Both the position numbers and the translations under genes were made by a program. Of a DNA stretch of 64,000 nucleotides, positions 50,160-59,499 are shown one piece after another. This stretch comes from Sphingobacteriales bacterium 46-32. Its GTDB lineage: Bacteria > Bacteroidota > Bacteroidia > Chitinophagales > Chitinophagaceae. The notes below the pieces were generated by a model. It was not told where the DNA came from. It saw only the letters and a list, made by a program, of their open reading frames with translations, and made no database searches. How positions within the stretch are numbered: position 1 is the first letter of the stretch; each line of letters starts with the position of its first letter. The stretch covers positions 62,001 to 126,000 of the forward strand of contig MKTY01000014.1 of assembly GCA_001898485.1 (NCBI GenBank). The letters run 5' to 3'.

Positions 50160-51596
50160 ATGAAGATTGCTGGAAAAATGTACGCTCTTTTGCTGGTTCA
50201 CTTCTTTTGGGTAACTGCTGTGCAGGCCCAAAACCGCCTGCTGTCTGGTGTGGTTTCAAACCAGGATACCCGGAAACCTATACCCAATGTAGCCGTTACC
50301 GATGGGTTTAGTGTAGTCCGCACAGATGCAAAGGGCGCTTACTCTTTTTATAGTCACCCCGATGCTGAATTTGTTTACCTGTCACTGCCCGGCGGATATA
50401 AGATTCCTACCGAAGGTTTTTTGCCTAAATTTTATCAGCGTCTTAAGAAAGGACAGAACAAATACAATTTTGCGTTATCAAAAGAAAAGACCGACGATGC
50501 ACATCATATCCTCATAGTGGGAGCCGATCCTCAGCCTGCTAATAAAGAGGCCGCACAAAAGTGGTCCAATTTTGCCAAAGAATATTTCAAGCCCGTTGTG
50601 GAAAAGTATGGTTCACTGCCCAAATTGGGTATTCTTTGCGGCGATATCGTAGGCGATGATCTTTCGCTGTTTGCCAATCACAAGAAGGCGGTTGAGACAA
50701 TGGGTTTTCCCACTTTTCAGGTCATCGGCAATCATGACGAAAACTATGAAGCGCGTAGTGATGAAGGATCGCAGAAAGCTTTCCGTGATAATTTTGGTCC
50801 TGAGTATTATTCCTTCAACAAAGGCAAGATCCATTATGTGGTGCTGGATGATGTGTTTTACATGGGAAAAGATTCCCGCTATTTCGGATATGTCACCGAG
50901 CGGCAGATGAAGTGGCTGGAAAATGACCTGAAGTTTGTTCCCCAGGGTACAACGGTGATTGTGTCTGTACATATTTCATTTGAATATGACAGACAAAAAC
51001 CCGCAGGATCTGAAGCCGTTTCGCTGCCCGACGATAGCCCGGTCGTGAATGTGGCACACCTGTACTCGATACTGGCTCCCTACAAAGTGCATATCATGTC
51101 GGGACATACGCACTGGAATCAGAGCTTTGAGAGCAATAATGTTTTTCATCATATACATGGTGCTATATGCGGCGCGTGGTGGGGTGGTGAGACTTCCTTT
51201 GATGGAGCACCCCTTGGCTACGCTGTATATGAAATTAAGAATGACAGCATCTCCTGGTATTTTCAAAGTGCCGGTAAAGACAGGAATCACCAGATGCAAC
51301 TGACCTATGTGGATTCAATTGGGTCCGTGGTGGCGAATGTCTGGAACTGGGATGCCAAATGGAAAGTAGAACTGATAGCCGATGGAAAGGAGATGGGCGA
51401 AATGACCCGTTATATCGGTTACTCTCCGGTAATGGCTGATTATTACAACTCTCTGCCGCCGGGTAGTCCCTGGATGAAACCCGTGCTCACCGCCCATTTA
51501 TTTAAAATGAGTATCGATAAAAATGTGAAGCGAGTATCTGTACGGGTAACCGACCGTTTTGGCAGAGTATATAATGAATCGATATCTATTAAATAG
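50160..51596 (+). CDS. Calcineurin-like metallophosphoesterase (paralogue 2)
   Basis: 478 residues, same architecture as the protein encoded at 45941-47368: signal peptide, beta domain (LSGVVSNQDTRKPIPNVAVTDGF), phosphoesterase core (GADPQPA near 121, CGDIVGDDL, GNHDENYEARSDEG, GHTHWNQSFESN) and the closing domain (VSVRVTDRFGRVYNESISIK). The two look around half identical, so they arose by duplication inside the locus. Different spacing around the active site may give different substrates. The stop overlaps the leader of the GDPD gene. Confidence 0.87.
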   Translation: MKIAGKMYALLLVHFFWVTAVQAQNRLLSGVVSNQDTRKPIPNVAVTDGFSVVRTDAKGAYSFYSHPDAEFVYLSLPGGYKIPTEGFLPKFYQRLKKGQNKYNFALSKEKTDDAHHILIVGADPQPANKEAAQKWSNFAKEYFKPVVEKYGSLPKLGILCGDIVGDDLSLFANHKKAVETMGFPTFQVIGNHDENYEARSDEGSQKAFRDNFGPEYYSFNKGKIHYVVLDDVFYMGKDSRYFGYVTERQMKWLENDLKFVPQGTTVIVSVHISFEYDRQKPAGSEAVSLPDDSPVVNVAHLYSILAPYKVHIMSGHTHWNQSFESNNVFHHIHGAICGAWWGGETSFDGAPLGYAVYEIKNDSISWYFQSAGKDRNHQMQLTYVDSIGSVVANVWNWDAKWKVELIADGKEMGEMTRYIGYSPVMADYYNSLPPGSPWMKPVLTAHLFKMSIDKNVKRVSVRVTDRFGRVYNESISIK

Positions 51597-51621
51597 GGTT
51601 ACGGTTGAAAAAATGTATGTT

Positions 51622-52659
51622 ATGAAGCTGCGGTATTTTTTCTTTTTGGTTCTCCTGTTACTGGTTAAGGCGATTTCTGCGCAAAACAACGGCGTTGGTT
51701 TGTCTGCATATCGTTTGCCATTAAATAAAAAGGGAGCAAAAATAGCCGAGCCTTTTAATACAAAAGGAGGCGGGTTGAAACTGAAAATAATCGATGACCC
51801 GGCCCGGCTCTTCCGCGTGAAGAATAATGCCCTTTACCTGAAAAAGAACAGAAAGATTTCGGAAAAAGATCCATCACTGGCATATCCGCTGAAATTTTCG
51901 GTAGATGGCGTGGTGGTAACTGCCGAACTGGTTGCAGACCGTTTTATAAAAAACAAAGTGATAGCGCACAGGGGTGCGTGGAAAAACCAGCAGGTATCCC
52001 AAAATTCGCTGGGGTCGCTGCGAAAGGCTATTGAGTTAGGCTGTGAAGGTGCAGAATTTGATGTATGGCTTTCTGCAGATGGCATTCCCGTCATTTCGCA
52101 CGACGCCTCCATTGGCGGTTATGTAGTGGAAAATACAGCAGCCGCACAGGTACTAAACGTGCCTTTAATGGCGGGCGAGTTTGTTCCCTCGCTGGAGCAA
52201 TACCTGCAATTGGGCAAAACGCAGAACAGCACCACACTGGTACTCGAGATTAAACCCTCGGCAAAAGGAAAGGCCGCCATGATCACTACTGTCGATTCTG
52301 TAATGAGTATGGTGACTCGCCACCATGCCCAGGGCTGGGTGAAGTATATCAGCTTCAGTTACGATGCACTGCTGCGTATTCGTGAGCTTGATCCGTTTGC
52401 TGATATTTCTTATCTCACCGGCGATAAAACAGTAGAGGAGGTGAAAAAAGATGGGTTGAGCGGCATTGATTATTCCTTTTACTCGTATGAGGGAGATACA
52501 AACCTCGTAAGAAAAGCGCATGCACTGGGGTTAACGGTCAATGTGTGGACGGTCAATGATACGGGCAAACTGCAGCGTTTCCTGAAAGAAGGGGTTGATA
52601 TGATTACCACAGATGAGCCGGAGTTGCTATTGAAAATGATAAAAGAGCAGGCAAATTAG
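51622..52659 (+). CDS. Glycerophosphodiester phosphodiesterase-like protein
   Basis: 345 residues from MKLRYFFFLVLL (an equally possible start MYVMKL lies 9 bp upstream). Signal peptide ending AISAQ, about 85 residues of unassigned beta sequence, then a GDPD barrel: VIAHRGAWKNQQVSQNSL near 118, EGAEFDVWLSADGIPVISHD near 155, LVLEIKPS near 208, and GLTVNVWTVNDTGKL, all present. The usual ENT reads QNS, a variation to note. It would cleave glycerophosphodiesters in the periplasm, fitting a phosphodiester-bearing substrate for the locus. Confidence 0.88.
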   Translation: MKLRYFFFLVLLLLVKAISAQNNGVGLSAYRLPLNKKGAKIAEPFNTKGGGLKLKIIDDPARLFRVKNNALYLKKNRKISEKDPSLAYPLKFSVDGVVVTAELVADRFIKNKVIAHRGAWKNQQVSQNSLGSLRKAIELGCEGAEFDVWLSADGIPVISHDASIGGYVVENTAAAQVLNVPLMAGEFVPSLEQYLQLGKTQNSTTLVLEIKPSAKGKAAMITTVDSVMSMVTRHHAQGWVKYISFSYDALLRIRELDPFADISYLTGDKTVEEVKKDGLSGIDYSFYSYEGDTNLVRKAHALGLTVNVWTVNDTGKLQRFLKEGVDMITTDEPELLLKMIKEQAN

Positions 52660-52833
52660 GTTTCCTGAAAAAGGATGCCGGTGTCTGTAATGAAGGGAAG
52701 TAATCCTGTCGGTATATTACACGCCGTTGTGAGGAATATATCAGTCATAAAAAGATTTAGTGTAATGTATACGGCAGACCGGAACTGCTACAGATGGTCT
52801 GCAGTATACGAAGTGATAATTTAAAAACTGCAT

Positions 52834-53898
52834 ATGAAAAGAAATTCAAGACGGGAATTTTTGTCGGGGATTGGTAAAGCCGGAGCTACCATGCTGGCAA
52901 CGCCTTATCTGGCCGGCGCAGCAGGTGAGTCGCTGATAGAGCCGGCAGCGCCCGCTGCGGGTACTATACTGCCCATTACAGGTACATTTCTGGATGAGAT
53001 TTCGCATGATATTCCTCACCAGAACTGGGGCCGGAAGGAGTGGGATAACGACTTTAAGCATATGAAGCGGATCGGCATCGATACCGTGATCATGATCCGT
53101 AGCGGTTACCGCAAGTTTATTACCTACCCATCAAAATACCTTGTAAAGAAAGGGTGCTACAAGCCGCATACCGATCTGCTGGAGTTATTTCTGCAACTGG
53201 CAGACAAACACAACATGAAATTTTATTTTGGGCTCTACGATTCCGGCAAATACTGGGATACCGGCGATCTGAGTGCAGAGATAGAAGACAATAAATATGT
53301 GATTGATGAGGTATGGCAGGCATACGGTTCAAAACATAAAAGTTTTGGAGGCTGGTATATCAGTGGCGAAATAAGCCGTAAAACCAAAGGAGCGATCGAT
53401 GCTTTTCGTGCCATGGGTAAGCAGTGTAAGGATGTGTCGGGCAATTTACCCACTTTTATTTCGCCCTGGATTGATGGTAAAAAAGCGGTGGAAGCCGCCT
53501 CCGGGCAAATCACCAAAGTCAATTCGGTATCGGTGATGGAGCATGAAAGAGAATGGAATGAAATATTTCAGGGCATTCAGGGTGTGGTGGATGCCTGTGC
53601 CTTCCAGGACGGGCATATTGATTACGATGAGCTGGATGCTTTCTTTAGTATAAATAAAAAACTGGCCGATAAGTATGGCATGAAATGCTGGACAAATGCC
53701 GAGACCTTTGACCGCGATATGCCCATCAGGTTTTTGCCTATAAAATTTGAGAAGCTGCGGATGAAACTCGAAGCAGCTGCAAGGGCCGGATATGATAAGG
53801 GCATCACCTTTGAATTTTCACATTTCATGAGTCCCCAGTCTGCCTATTTGCAGGCGGGCCATCTCTATAACCGTTATAAAGAATACCTGAATTTTTAA
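52834..53898 (+). CDS. DUF4434 protein, putative glycoside hydrolase (paralogue 3)
   Basis: 354 residues with Tat signal (SRREFLSGIGKAG). The core PITGTFLDEISHDIPHQNWGRKEWDNDF and IGIDTVIMIRSGY is the most typical DUF4434 sequence of the three. Shared glutamates: E179 in GGWYISGEIS and E290 in CWTNAETFDRD. The MFS sugar porter gene starts 2 bp after the stop. The 174-bp gap before it shows no gene and may hold an internal promoter. A periplasmic hydrolase feeding the porter is inferred. Confidence 0.83.
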   Translation: MKRNSRREFLSGIGKAGATMLATPYLAGAAGESLIEPAAPAAGTILPITGTFLDEISHDIPHQNWGRKEWDNDFKHMKRIGIDTVIMIRSGYRKFITYPSKYLVKKGCYKPHTDLLELFLQLADKHNMKFYFGLYDSGKYWDTGDLSAEIEDNKYVIDEVWQAYGSKHKSFGGWYISGEISRKTKGAIDAFRAMGKQCKDVSGNLPTFISPWIDGKKAVEAASGQITKVNSVSVMEHEREWNEIFQGIQGVVDACAFQDGHIDYDELDAFFSINKKLADKYGMKCWTNAETFDRDMPIRFLPIKFEKLRMKLEAAARAGYDKGITFEFSHFMSPQSAYLQAGHLYNRYKEYLNF

Positions 53899-53900
53899 TT

Positions 53901-55292
53901 ATGAAAGAAAAAAATATCGGTTACGTTGTCTTTTTGACAGTAGTAGCAGCATTGGGTGGTTTTCTGTTTGGCTATGATACTGCCGTTATATCCGGAACCA
54001 TTGAGCAGGTGACGGCGCAATATCAGCTCAGCTCTATTCAGCAGGGCTGGTATGTGGGTTGTGCACTGGTGGGGTCAATGATAGGGGTGCTGATTGCAGG
54101 ATATTGCAGCGAGCGGTTTGGGAGAAAACTATCGCTGTTTTTTTCGGCTATTTTGTTTTTCCTGTCCGGTATCGGATGCGCCATTGCGCAGGACATAGAT
54201 GCGCTTGTAATCTACCGCATTATTGGTGGCCTGGCCATTGGCATGGTGTCTATCATTTCTCCCATGTATATTTCGGAAATAGCAATTGCCAAATACCGCG
54301 GTCGCCTGGTCGCCATGTATCAGCTGGCCATTACAGCGGGATTTCTGGGCGCATATCTGGTCAATTATCAGTTACTGCAATACGCTGTTTCAGGCGCAGA
54401 ATTTGAGAATGCCACCCTGCAGAAAGTGTTTATTGCAGAAGTATGGCGGGCTATGCTGGGAATGGAAGCCATGCCGGCATTGCTGTTTTTGCTCATTCTT
54501 TTCTTTATCCCCGAAAGTCCGCGTTGGTTGCTGCTGAAGAATAATATCAACAAAGCGGTTGCCGTACTCGAAAAAATAAATAAAAGCCGCGAAGTGGCGA
54601 ATGAGGAAGCCACGGCCATTAAAGAAAAAATGGTAGCGGGTGAGGGTAAGCTGAATTACCGGTTATTGCTGAAGCCGAAATATTTCAAAGTACTGCTTAT
54701 TGGTGTGGCTATTGCCATTCTGGGTCAGTTTATGGGTGTGAATGCCGTGCTTTATTATGGCCCCACCATTTTTAAAAACAGCGGATTGTCTGAAGGTGAT
54801 TCGCTCTTTTATCAGGTACTGGTAGGGTTGGTCAACATGCTCACCACCGTACTGGCTATATTTATTATCGACCGGGTGGGCCGCAAAAAGCTGGTGTACT
54901 GGGGTGTGTCTGGTATGATACTCTGTCTGGTATTGATAGGCGTGTATTTCTGGCGTGGAGAGCAGTGGTCATGGCCCAATGAAGTATTGCTGTTTCTTTT
55001 CCTGTTTTATGTGTTTTGCTGTGCCGTGTCGGTATCTGCGGTTGTTTTTGTTCTGCTCTCCGAATTATATCCCAACGCAGTGCGGGGTATGGCCATGTCG
55101 ATAGCCGGATTTTCTCTTTGGGTAGGTACATACCTCATCGGTCAGCTTACTCCCTGGATGCTCGATGTACTCACTCCGCATGGCACGTTCTGGCTCTTTG
55201 CCGTCATGTGTCTGCCGTATATGTATATTGTCTGGAAACATATTCCGGAAACTGCCGGCAAATCGCTGGAAGAGATTGAAGCCATGTGGTGA
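53901..55292 (+). CDS. MFS sugar porter
   Basis: 463 residues, twelve membrane spans, sugar-porter-family signatures: GFLFGYDTAVISGTI near 20, RFGRKLSL near 76, PESPRWLLLKNN near 205, GQFMGVNAVLYYGP near 270, DRVGRKKLVYWG near 325 and PETAGKSLEEIEAMW at the end. It is the inner-membrane proton symporter for the monosaccharide released in the periplasm, completing the SusCD route. Its coupling to the DUF4434 gene (2 bp) says the two act on the same sugar. Confidence 0.93.
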   Translation: MKEKNIGYVVFLTVVAALGGFLFGYDTAVISGTIEQVTAQYQLSSIQQGWYVGCALVGSMIGVLIAGYCSERFGRKLSLFFSAILFFLSGIGCAIAQDIDALVIYRIIGGLAIGMVSIISPMYISEIAIAKYRGRLVAMYQLAITAGFLGAYLVNYQLLQYAVSGAEFENATLQKVFIAEVWRAMLGMEAMPALLFLLILFFIPESPRWLLLKNNINKAVAVLEKINKSREVANEEATAIKEKMVAGEGKLNYRLLLKPKYFKVLLIGVAIAILGQFMGVNAVLYYGPTIFKNSGLSEGDSLFYQVLVGLVNMLTTVLAIFIIDRVGRKKLVYWGVSGMILCLVLIGVYFWRGEQWSWPNEVLLFLFLFYVFCCAVSVSAVVFVLLSELYPNAVRGMAMSIAGFSLWVGTYLIGQLTPWMLDVLTPHGTFWLFAVMCLPYMYIVWKHIPETAGKSLEEIEAMW

Positions 55293-55495
55293 TTGTCCCG
55301 GCATACAACTGAAAGTTATTAACGTAGTCCTGTAAAAAGGATGGCTTGCCTGAATTTTTATGAAAAGCAGGAGGGGCGCTTCATGCCGCAACAGATGTGG
55401 CGTTCGCAGATGTGTAGTGTGTATTTACACAGGCGAGTCTGGCCGCCCTCTCCAACTTACTACTTAAAACTTATTACCTAAAACGTATCACTTCT

Positions 55496-57397
55496 ATGAG
55501 CAGTTTGGAGAAAATCAATGTAGACATTTTTGAAGATGCCAAAGCCGGTTCGCTGGCAGTGGCAAAGCTTATTGCCAGTGCCATCCGCGAGAAACAACTG
55601 GCCGGTAAGCCGATGGTACTGGGATTGGCCACAGGTTCAAGTCCCAAATATTTATATGCCGAGCTGGTGCGCATGCACCGGGAGGAGAATCTGAGTTTCC
55701 GCAATGTGGTAAGCTTTAATCTCGACGAATATTACCCCATCAGCAAGACGGCGGTTCAGAGCTATCACCATTTTATGCAGGTACAGCTTTTTTCGCAGGT
55801 AGATATGGATCCTGCAAATATTCATATTCCCGATGGCGAAGTGGCAAAGGATGATATTAAAGCAGCCTGTATTGCCTATGAGAAGAAGATAGAAAAGGCT
55901 GGTGGTATCGATCTGCAGATACTTGGCATTGGCAACAATGGGCATATCGGTTTTAATGAACCCGGCTCGGGCATTTATTCCAAAACCCGGCTAGTGAATT
56001 TGTCAGACAGTACACGTATGGCCAATGCGCATGAGTTTTCCAGCATTGCCCATATGCCGCGTCTGGCTATTACCATGGGCATCAGTACGATTTTGAAAGC
56101 AAAGAAGATCGTTGTACTGGCCTGGGGAGCCGGCAAGGCCACGGCTGTTAAAAAAGCCGTGGAAGATGACGATACCGAGATGCTGCCCGCTTCTCTCCTG
56201 CAGAATCATGACGATGTTTCTTTTGTGATCGATAATGGCGCGGCAGCAGAGCTCACGCGTATAAAATCGCCCTGGCTTACCGGTGAGTGCGAGTGGACAC
56301 CCCGGCTCGTGAAGAAAGCCGTAGTGGGCCTGGCGCTTCAACTGGGCAAGACTGTATTGAGCCTGACCAATAAAGATTATACAGACAATGGACTGGGCGA
56401 ACTGCTGGTAGAAAAAGGCGATGCCTATGAGATTAACCTGCAGGTTTACTACCTGCTGCGTGATACTATTACCGGCTGGCCAGGGGGCAAACCCGGCGTG
56501 AGTGTGCCTTCGCATCCGGAACGCTCCACGCCTTATCCCAAACGGGTAATCATATTTTCTCCCCATCCCGATGATGATATCATCAGCATGGGTGGCACTT
56601 TTCAACGCCTGCATGACCAGGGGCATGATGTGCATGTGGCCTACCAGACATCAGGTAATATTGCCGTTACAGACGAATTTGTAACCCGTTTTCTCGATTT
56701 TGCCGTAGGCTTTAATGATATAGCTGGTATTGGCTCGTCAATACCCGGGGAGATTTTTTCTCAAACCAAAAAATTTATAGCCGACAAAAGAAATGCGCAT
56801 CAGATGGATTCCGTGACCATCCGCAATATCAAGGGATTGATCAGGAGATGTGAAGCGCGGGCTACCTGCAATTATGTAGGGATTAAACCGGATAATATTC
56901 ATTTTCAGAATCTGCCTTTTTATGAAACCGGTACTATAGAAAAAAATCCGCTGGGCGAAGAAGATGTGCTGCTTACGATGGAGCTGCTCCGGAAAGTGCA
57001 GCCGCAGCAGGTGTATTGCGCCGGCGATTTTGCCGATCCGCATGGCACCCACCTTGTTTGTTTTAACGCCGTACTTACCGCATTGCAGCGCATAAAGGCC
57101 GAAGGCGATGAGTGGATCAATGATTGCTGGCTGTGGCTTTATAAAGGCGCCTGGCAGGAGTGGGATATCAGGGATATTGAAATGGCCATTCCCATGAGTC
57201 CTGCGCAAGTGGTGCGGAAACGTTTCGGCATTTTTATCCATCAGTCACAAAAAGATGCCGTGCCTTTTCAGGGTAGTGATGACCGGGAGTTTTGGCAAAG
57301 GGCCGAAGAGCGTAATGCTGCTACGGCACAGCTCTATGCCGACCTGGGTCTTACCCGCTATGCGGCCATGGAAGCTTTTGTGCGTTGGCTGTTTTAA
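55496..57397 (+). CDS. NagB-like deaminase fused to PIG-L deacetylase domain
   Basis: 633 residues. Residues 1 to about 260 are a glucosamine-6-phosphate deaminase fold: LGLATGSSPKYLYAELV, VSFNLDEYYPI, ILGIGNNGHIGFNEPGS. Residues about 345-633 are a PIG-L/LmbE-type Zn hydrolase: IIFSPHPDDDIISMGG near 353, and GDFADPHGTHLVCFNA near 508. Such fusions are common in Bacteroidota. Together they suggest N-deacetylation and deamination of an N-acetyl-amino sugar phosphate, although loss of activity in one half is possible. No signal peptide, cytoplasmic. It lies 203 bp after the porter, so it may have its own promoter. Confidence 0.9.
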   Translation: MSSLEKINVDIFEDAKAGSLAVAKLIASAIREKQLAGKPMVLGLATGSSPKYLYAELVRMHREENLSFRNVVSFNLDEYYPISKTAVQSYHHFMQVQLFSQVDMDPANIHIPDGEVAKDDIKAACIAYEKKIEKAGGIDLQILGIGNNGHIGFNEPGSGIYSKTRLVNLSDSTRMANAHEFSSIAHMPRLAITMGISTILKAKKIVVLAWGAGKATAVKKAVEDDDTEMLPASLLQNHDDVSFVIDNGAAAELTRIKSPWLTGECEWTPRLVKKAVVGLALQLGKTVLSLTNKDYTDNGLGELLVEKGDAYEINLQVYYLLRDTITGWPGGKPGVSVPSHPERSTPYPKRVIIFSPHPDDDIISMGGTFQRLHDQGHDVHVAYQTSGNIAVTDEFVTRFLDFAVGFNDIAGIGSSIPGEIFSQTKKFIADKRNAHQMDSVTIRNIKGLIRRCEARATCNYVGIKPDNIHFQNLPFYETGTIEKNPLGEEDVLLTMELLRKVQPQQVYCAGDFADPHGTHLVCFNAVLTALQRIKAEGDEWINDCWLWLYKGAWQEWDIRDIEMAIPMSPAQVVRKRFGIFIHQSQKDAVPFQGSDDREFWQRAEERNAATAQLYADLGLTRYAAMEAFVRWLF

Positions 57398-57439
57398 AGT
57401 TGTCTTCATGTGTTGTTAAAGCAATATCCGTTAAGCAGA

Positions 57440-57462
57440 GAACCCGCTCCTGGAGCGGGTTC
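57440..57462. terminator. Terminator between NagB/PIG-L and peptidase genes
   Basis: A perfect 11-bp stem GAACCCGCTCC / GGAGCGGGTTC around one base (effective loop 3-5 nt), followed by TTATTT. It lies between convergent genes and can end both. Confidence 0.7.
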
Positions 57463-57503
57463 TTATTTAGTATGATGGCTGCCGTTATTTGGCGATGCGT
57501 GTT

Positions 57504-59231
57504 TTATGGTTTCAGTATCCTGACCTCCATGCCCGGTTTTTTGTGCCGGTCGAGCCAGCGCTTCAATGCGGTTTCGGCTTTTTCCATCGAGTCGTAGGTA
57601 TTGAAATCTGCGCTGCAGCCCGCTTCATTTTCACATTCGGCTTTAAGGCGGTCAAAGATAGGGTCGGCCATTTTTGACAACTCTTCGCGTGTGCAGGTGA
57701 TCTCGCGGATCTCCGTGTGTTTGATTATCCTGTTTTGCGACATGCCTGCATCCATCAGCGGACGCGAAAAGAAGAAGTAGTAATAGGTTTTGGCTACCGG
57801 TTTTTCGCCGGTTGTGACAGGGCGGGGGGCTTCATTAATTGTGATACCGAGCGTGGCAACGGCGTTCTGCAAAGCATTGGCAGGTATCAGGTATTTTTCC
57901 CGCAACTGGGCCATTTTATTTTTATCCTTCACTACTTCGATCAGTGTCTGTTCAAAAAATGAATAATTGGTAAAAACGGCTGGGGTCTGCAACAACGATT
58001 TTATCCATGCCCACGTTTTTTCTTCACCGATTTCTTTTTCAATAGCGGAGAAAATGACCGGCGCATAGTAGTAGACATATAATTCCCGGTCCTGGTAATC
58101 GTTATTGGAGCGCACAGCAGCTATAGCTGTTGGCTTGAAGTTGCGCATCGAGCGAACCTTCGACTCCAGCTTCTGGCGGTAGAGGCTATCGCTGATCTGG
58201 GTACGGGTGATGTGCAGGGCCAGGAATTCAGCAAAACCTTCAGAGATCATATCGCCCAGCTCCGAGTTGAAGGTGCGGAATGTACCAAAGTAATAGTGGG
58301 CCAGTTCATGTGCCATATATTGTTTGAATCCGGGGCCTTCCTCTTTGCTTACAAACGACTTCATGCCTTCGTCCCAGCCGATTTTTACAATAGTGGGATA
58401 GGAGGCAAAGAGCCAGGAATTGTATTTTGACACAGGCGTGGTTTGAATATACACGGCCTTGCCTTTGTATGGGATGCCCAGTTTTTTGCCCAGGTAGCTT
58501 TGATAAGACTGCAGGGTTTTTTCAAGTTCGGCCAGTTGCTGGTCATCTGCATCCGGATTCAGGAAATAGTTGCCATTGATGGATACCGATTTGAAGTCGC
58601 CTAAAAACATGGTCAGGTCCTGCGCATTTGTGCTTTTGACCTGCGCCCGGGTGCCGGTCACCGGCTGGCTGCCATTTACATAGATCACCTGGCAGTCGCT
58701 GCAGGTGACATCCAGGTCGTAGGTCACTTTTTCGTATCGTTTGTCGTTTTTGACATCATACAATATGGGCGCCCAGGCGCTTTGAATACCATCTGCGCGC
58801 AGGGTGGTGCCGTTGAAAGCAAGATTGCCGCGCCAGTCGGCCACACTCGATGTGTCGGTGATAACGGGGAACATGCCTACATAGTTGAAACGGACAGCAC
58901 GCGGCAGGTATTTGCCCGTTTTATTATAGGCAGGAATATAGTAAGCCGATGATTCACCAGACGACATACTGTCGTATACCGATTTGTCGTATTGGAGTGG
59001 TTGCGATGCGGCACTCTCACCATTTTTTATATACCGGATATTCATACCCGAATTGAGCCGGAGATAATAATCGGTGAGGCGTGGCATATTAGAAAGTGTG
59101 AGATCACACTCCATAGTGCCTTTTTTGACCGAGATATTCACTTTGCCGGTCACATGTGGTATGGTGTCCTGGGCAGCAATAGTCGTGCAGGCCATCAGGA
59201 AAAGCAGGGTGCTGGTGATAGGTTTCTTCAT
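57504..59231 (-). CDS. M1-like exported metallopeptidase
   Basis: 575 residues with signal peptide MKKPITSTLLFLMACTTIAAQ. N-terminal beta domain as in M1 enzymes, then a gluzincin active site: HELAHYYFG near 302 (variant of HExxH) and the downstream Glu in MISEGFAEFLALH near 323. The substrate-binding GAMEN motif was not found, so it may not be a classical aminopeptidase. Its 3' end faces the NagB gene, separated by a terminator. Probably a periplasmic or surface metallopeptidase unrelated to the sugar locus. Confidence 0.85.
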   Translation of the reverse strand: MKKPITSTLLFLMACTTIAAQDTIPHVTGKVNISVKKGTMECDLTLSNMPRLTDYYLRLNSGMNIRYIKNGESAASQPLQYDKSVYDSMSSGESSAYYIPAYNKTGKYLPRAVRFNYVGMFPVITDTSSVADWRGNLAFNGTTLRADGIQSAWAPILYDVKNDKRYEKVTYDLDVTCSDCQVIYVNGSQPVTGTRAQVKSTNAQDLTMFLGDFKSVSINGNYFLNPDADDQQLAELEKTLQSYQSYLGKKLGIPYKGKAVYIQTTPVSKYNSWLFASYPTIVKIGWDEGMKSFVSKEEGPGFKQYMAHELAHYYFGTFRTFNSELGDMISEGFAEFLALHITRTQISDSLYRQKLESKVRSMRNFKPTAIAAVRSNNDYQDRELYVYYYAPVIFSAIEKEIGEEKTWAWIKSLLQTPAVFTNYSFFEQTLIEVVKDKNKMAQLREKYLIPANALQNAVATLGITINEAPRPVTTGEKPVAKTYYYFFFSRPLMDAGMSQNRIIKHTEIREITCTREELSKMADPIFDRLKAECENEAGCSADFNTYDSMEKAETALKRWLDRHKKPGMEVRILKP

Positions 59232-59322
59232 ATGATTGAAGATAGGGAAAAATTAGAACCAGACGGGGAGCATGGGTCTGCGAAGACCCGGATATTGATA
59301 ATGGCTGCAATAACGTGTGTGG

Positions 59323-59499
59323 CTAAACAATGTTCTTCAGTGCTTTTTTGGCCGGTTTATGACCACTGGCTGCTGCCTTCTTTAAATAATATTTCGCCCA
59401 TCTGTTTGACTGGTTTACCCCGTCTCCGTTTTTGTAACAAAGCCCGAGATTGTAAAGAGCCATTGAGTCGTTTTTGCTGGCAGCTTGTTTTACCAGTCC
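59323..59499 (-). pseudogene. Sel1-repeat gene fragment
   Basis: On the minus strand from 59499 a Sel1 repeat is readable (SMALYNLGLCYKNGDGVNQS then NRWAKYYLKKAAASGHKPAKKAL) and ends with a TAG at 59325-59323. The same frame continues upstream through an in-frame TAA (59502-59500) into AAAAMFNTG, which looks like the end of another repeat. It is therefore the tail of a degraded Sel1 gene. Confidence 0.5.

Noticed and set aside
56003-56635. 210-residue minus-strand ORF inside the NagB/PIG-L gene
   Set aside because: Antisense to conserved active-site sequence of the fusion protein and without any recognisable domain.
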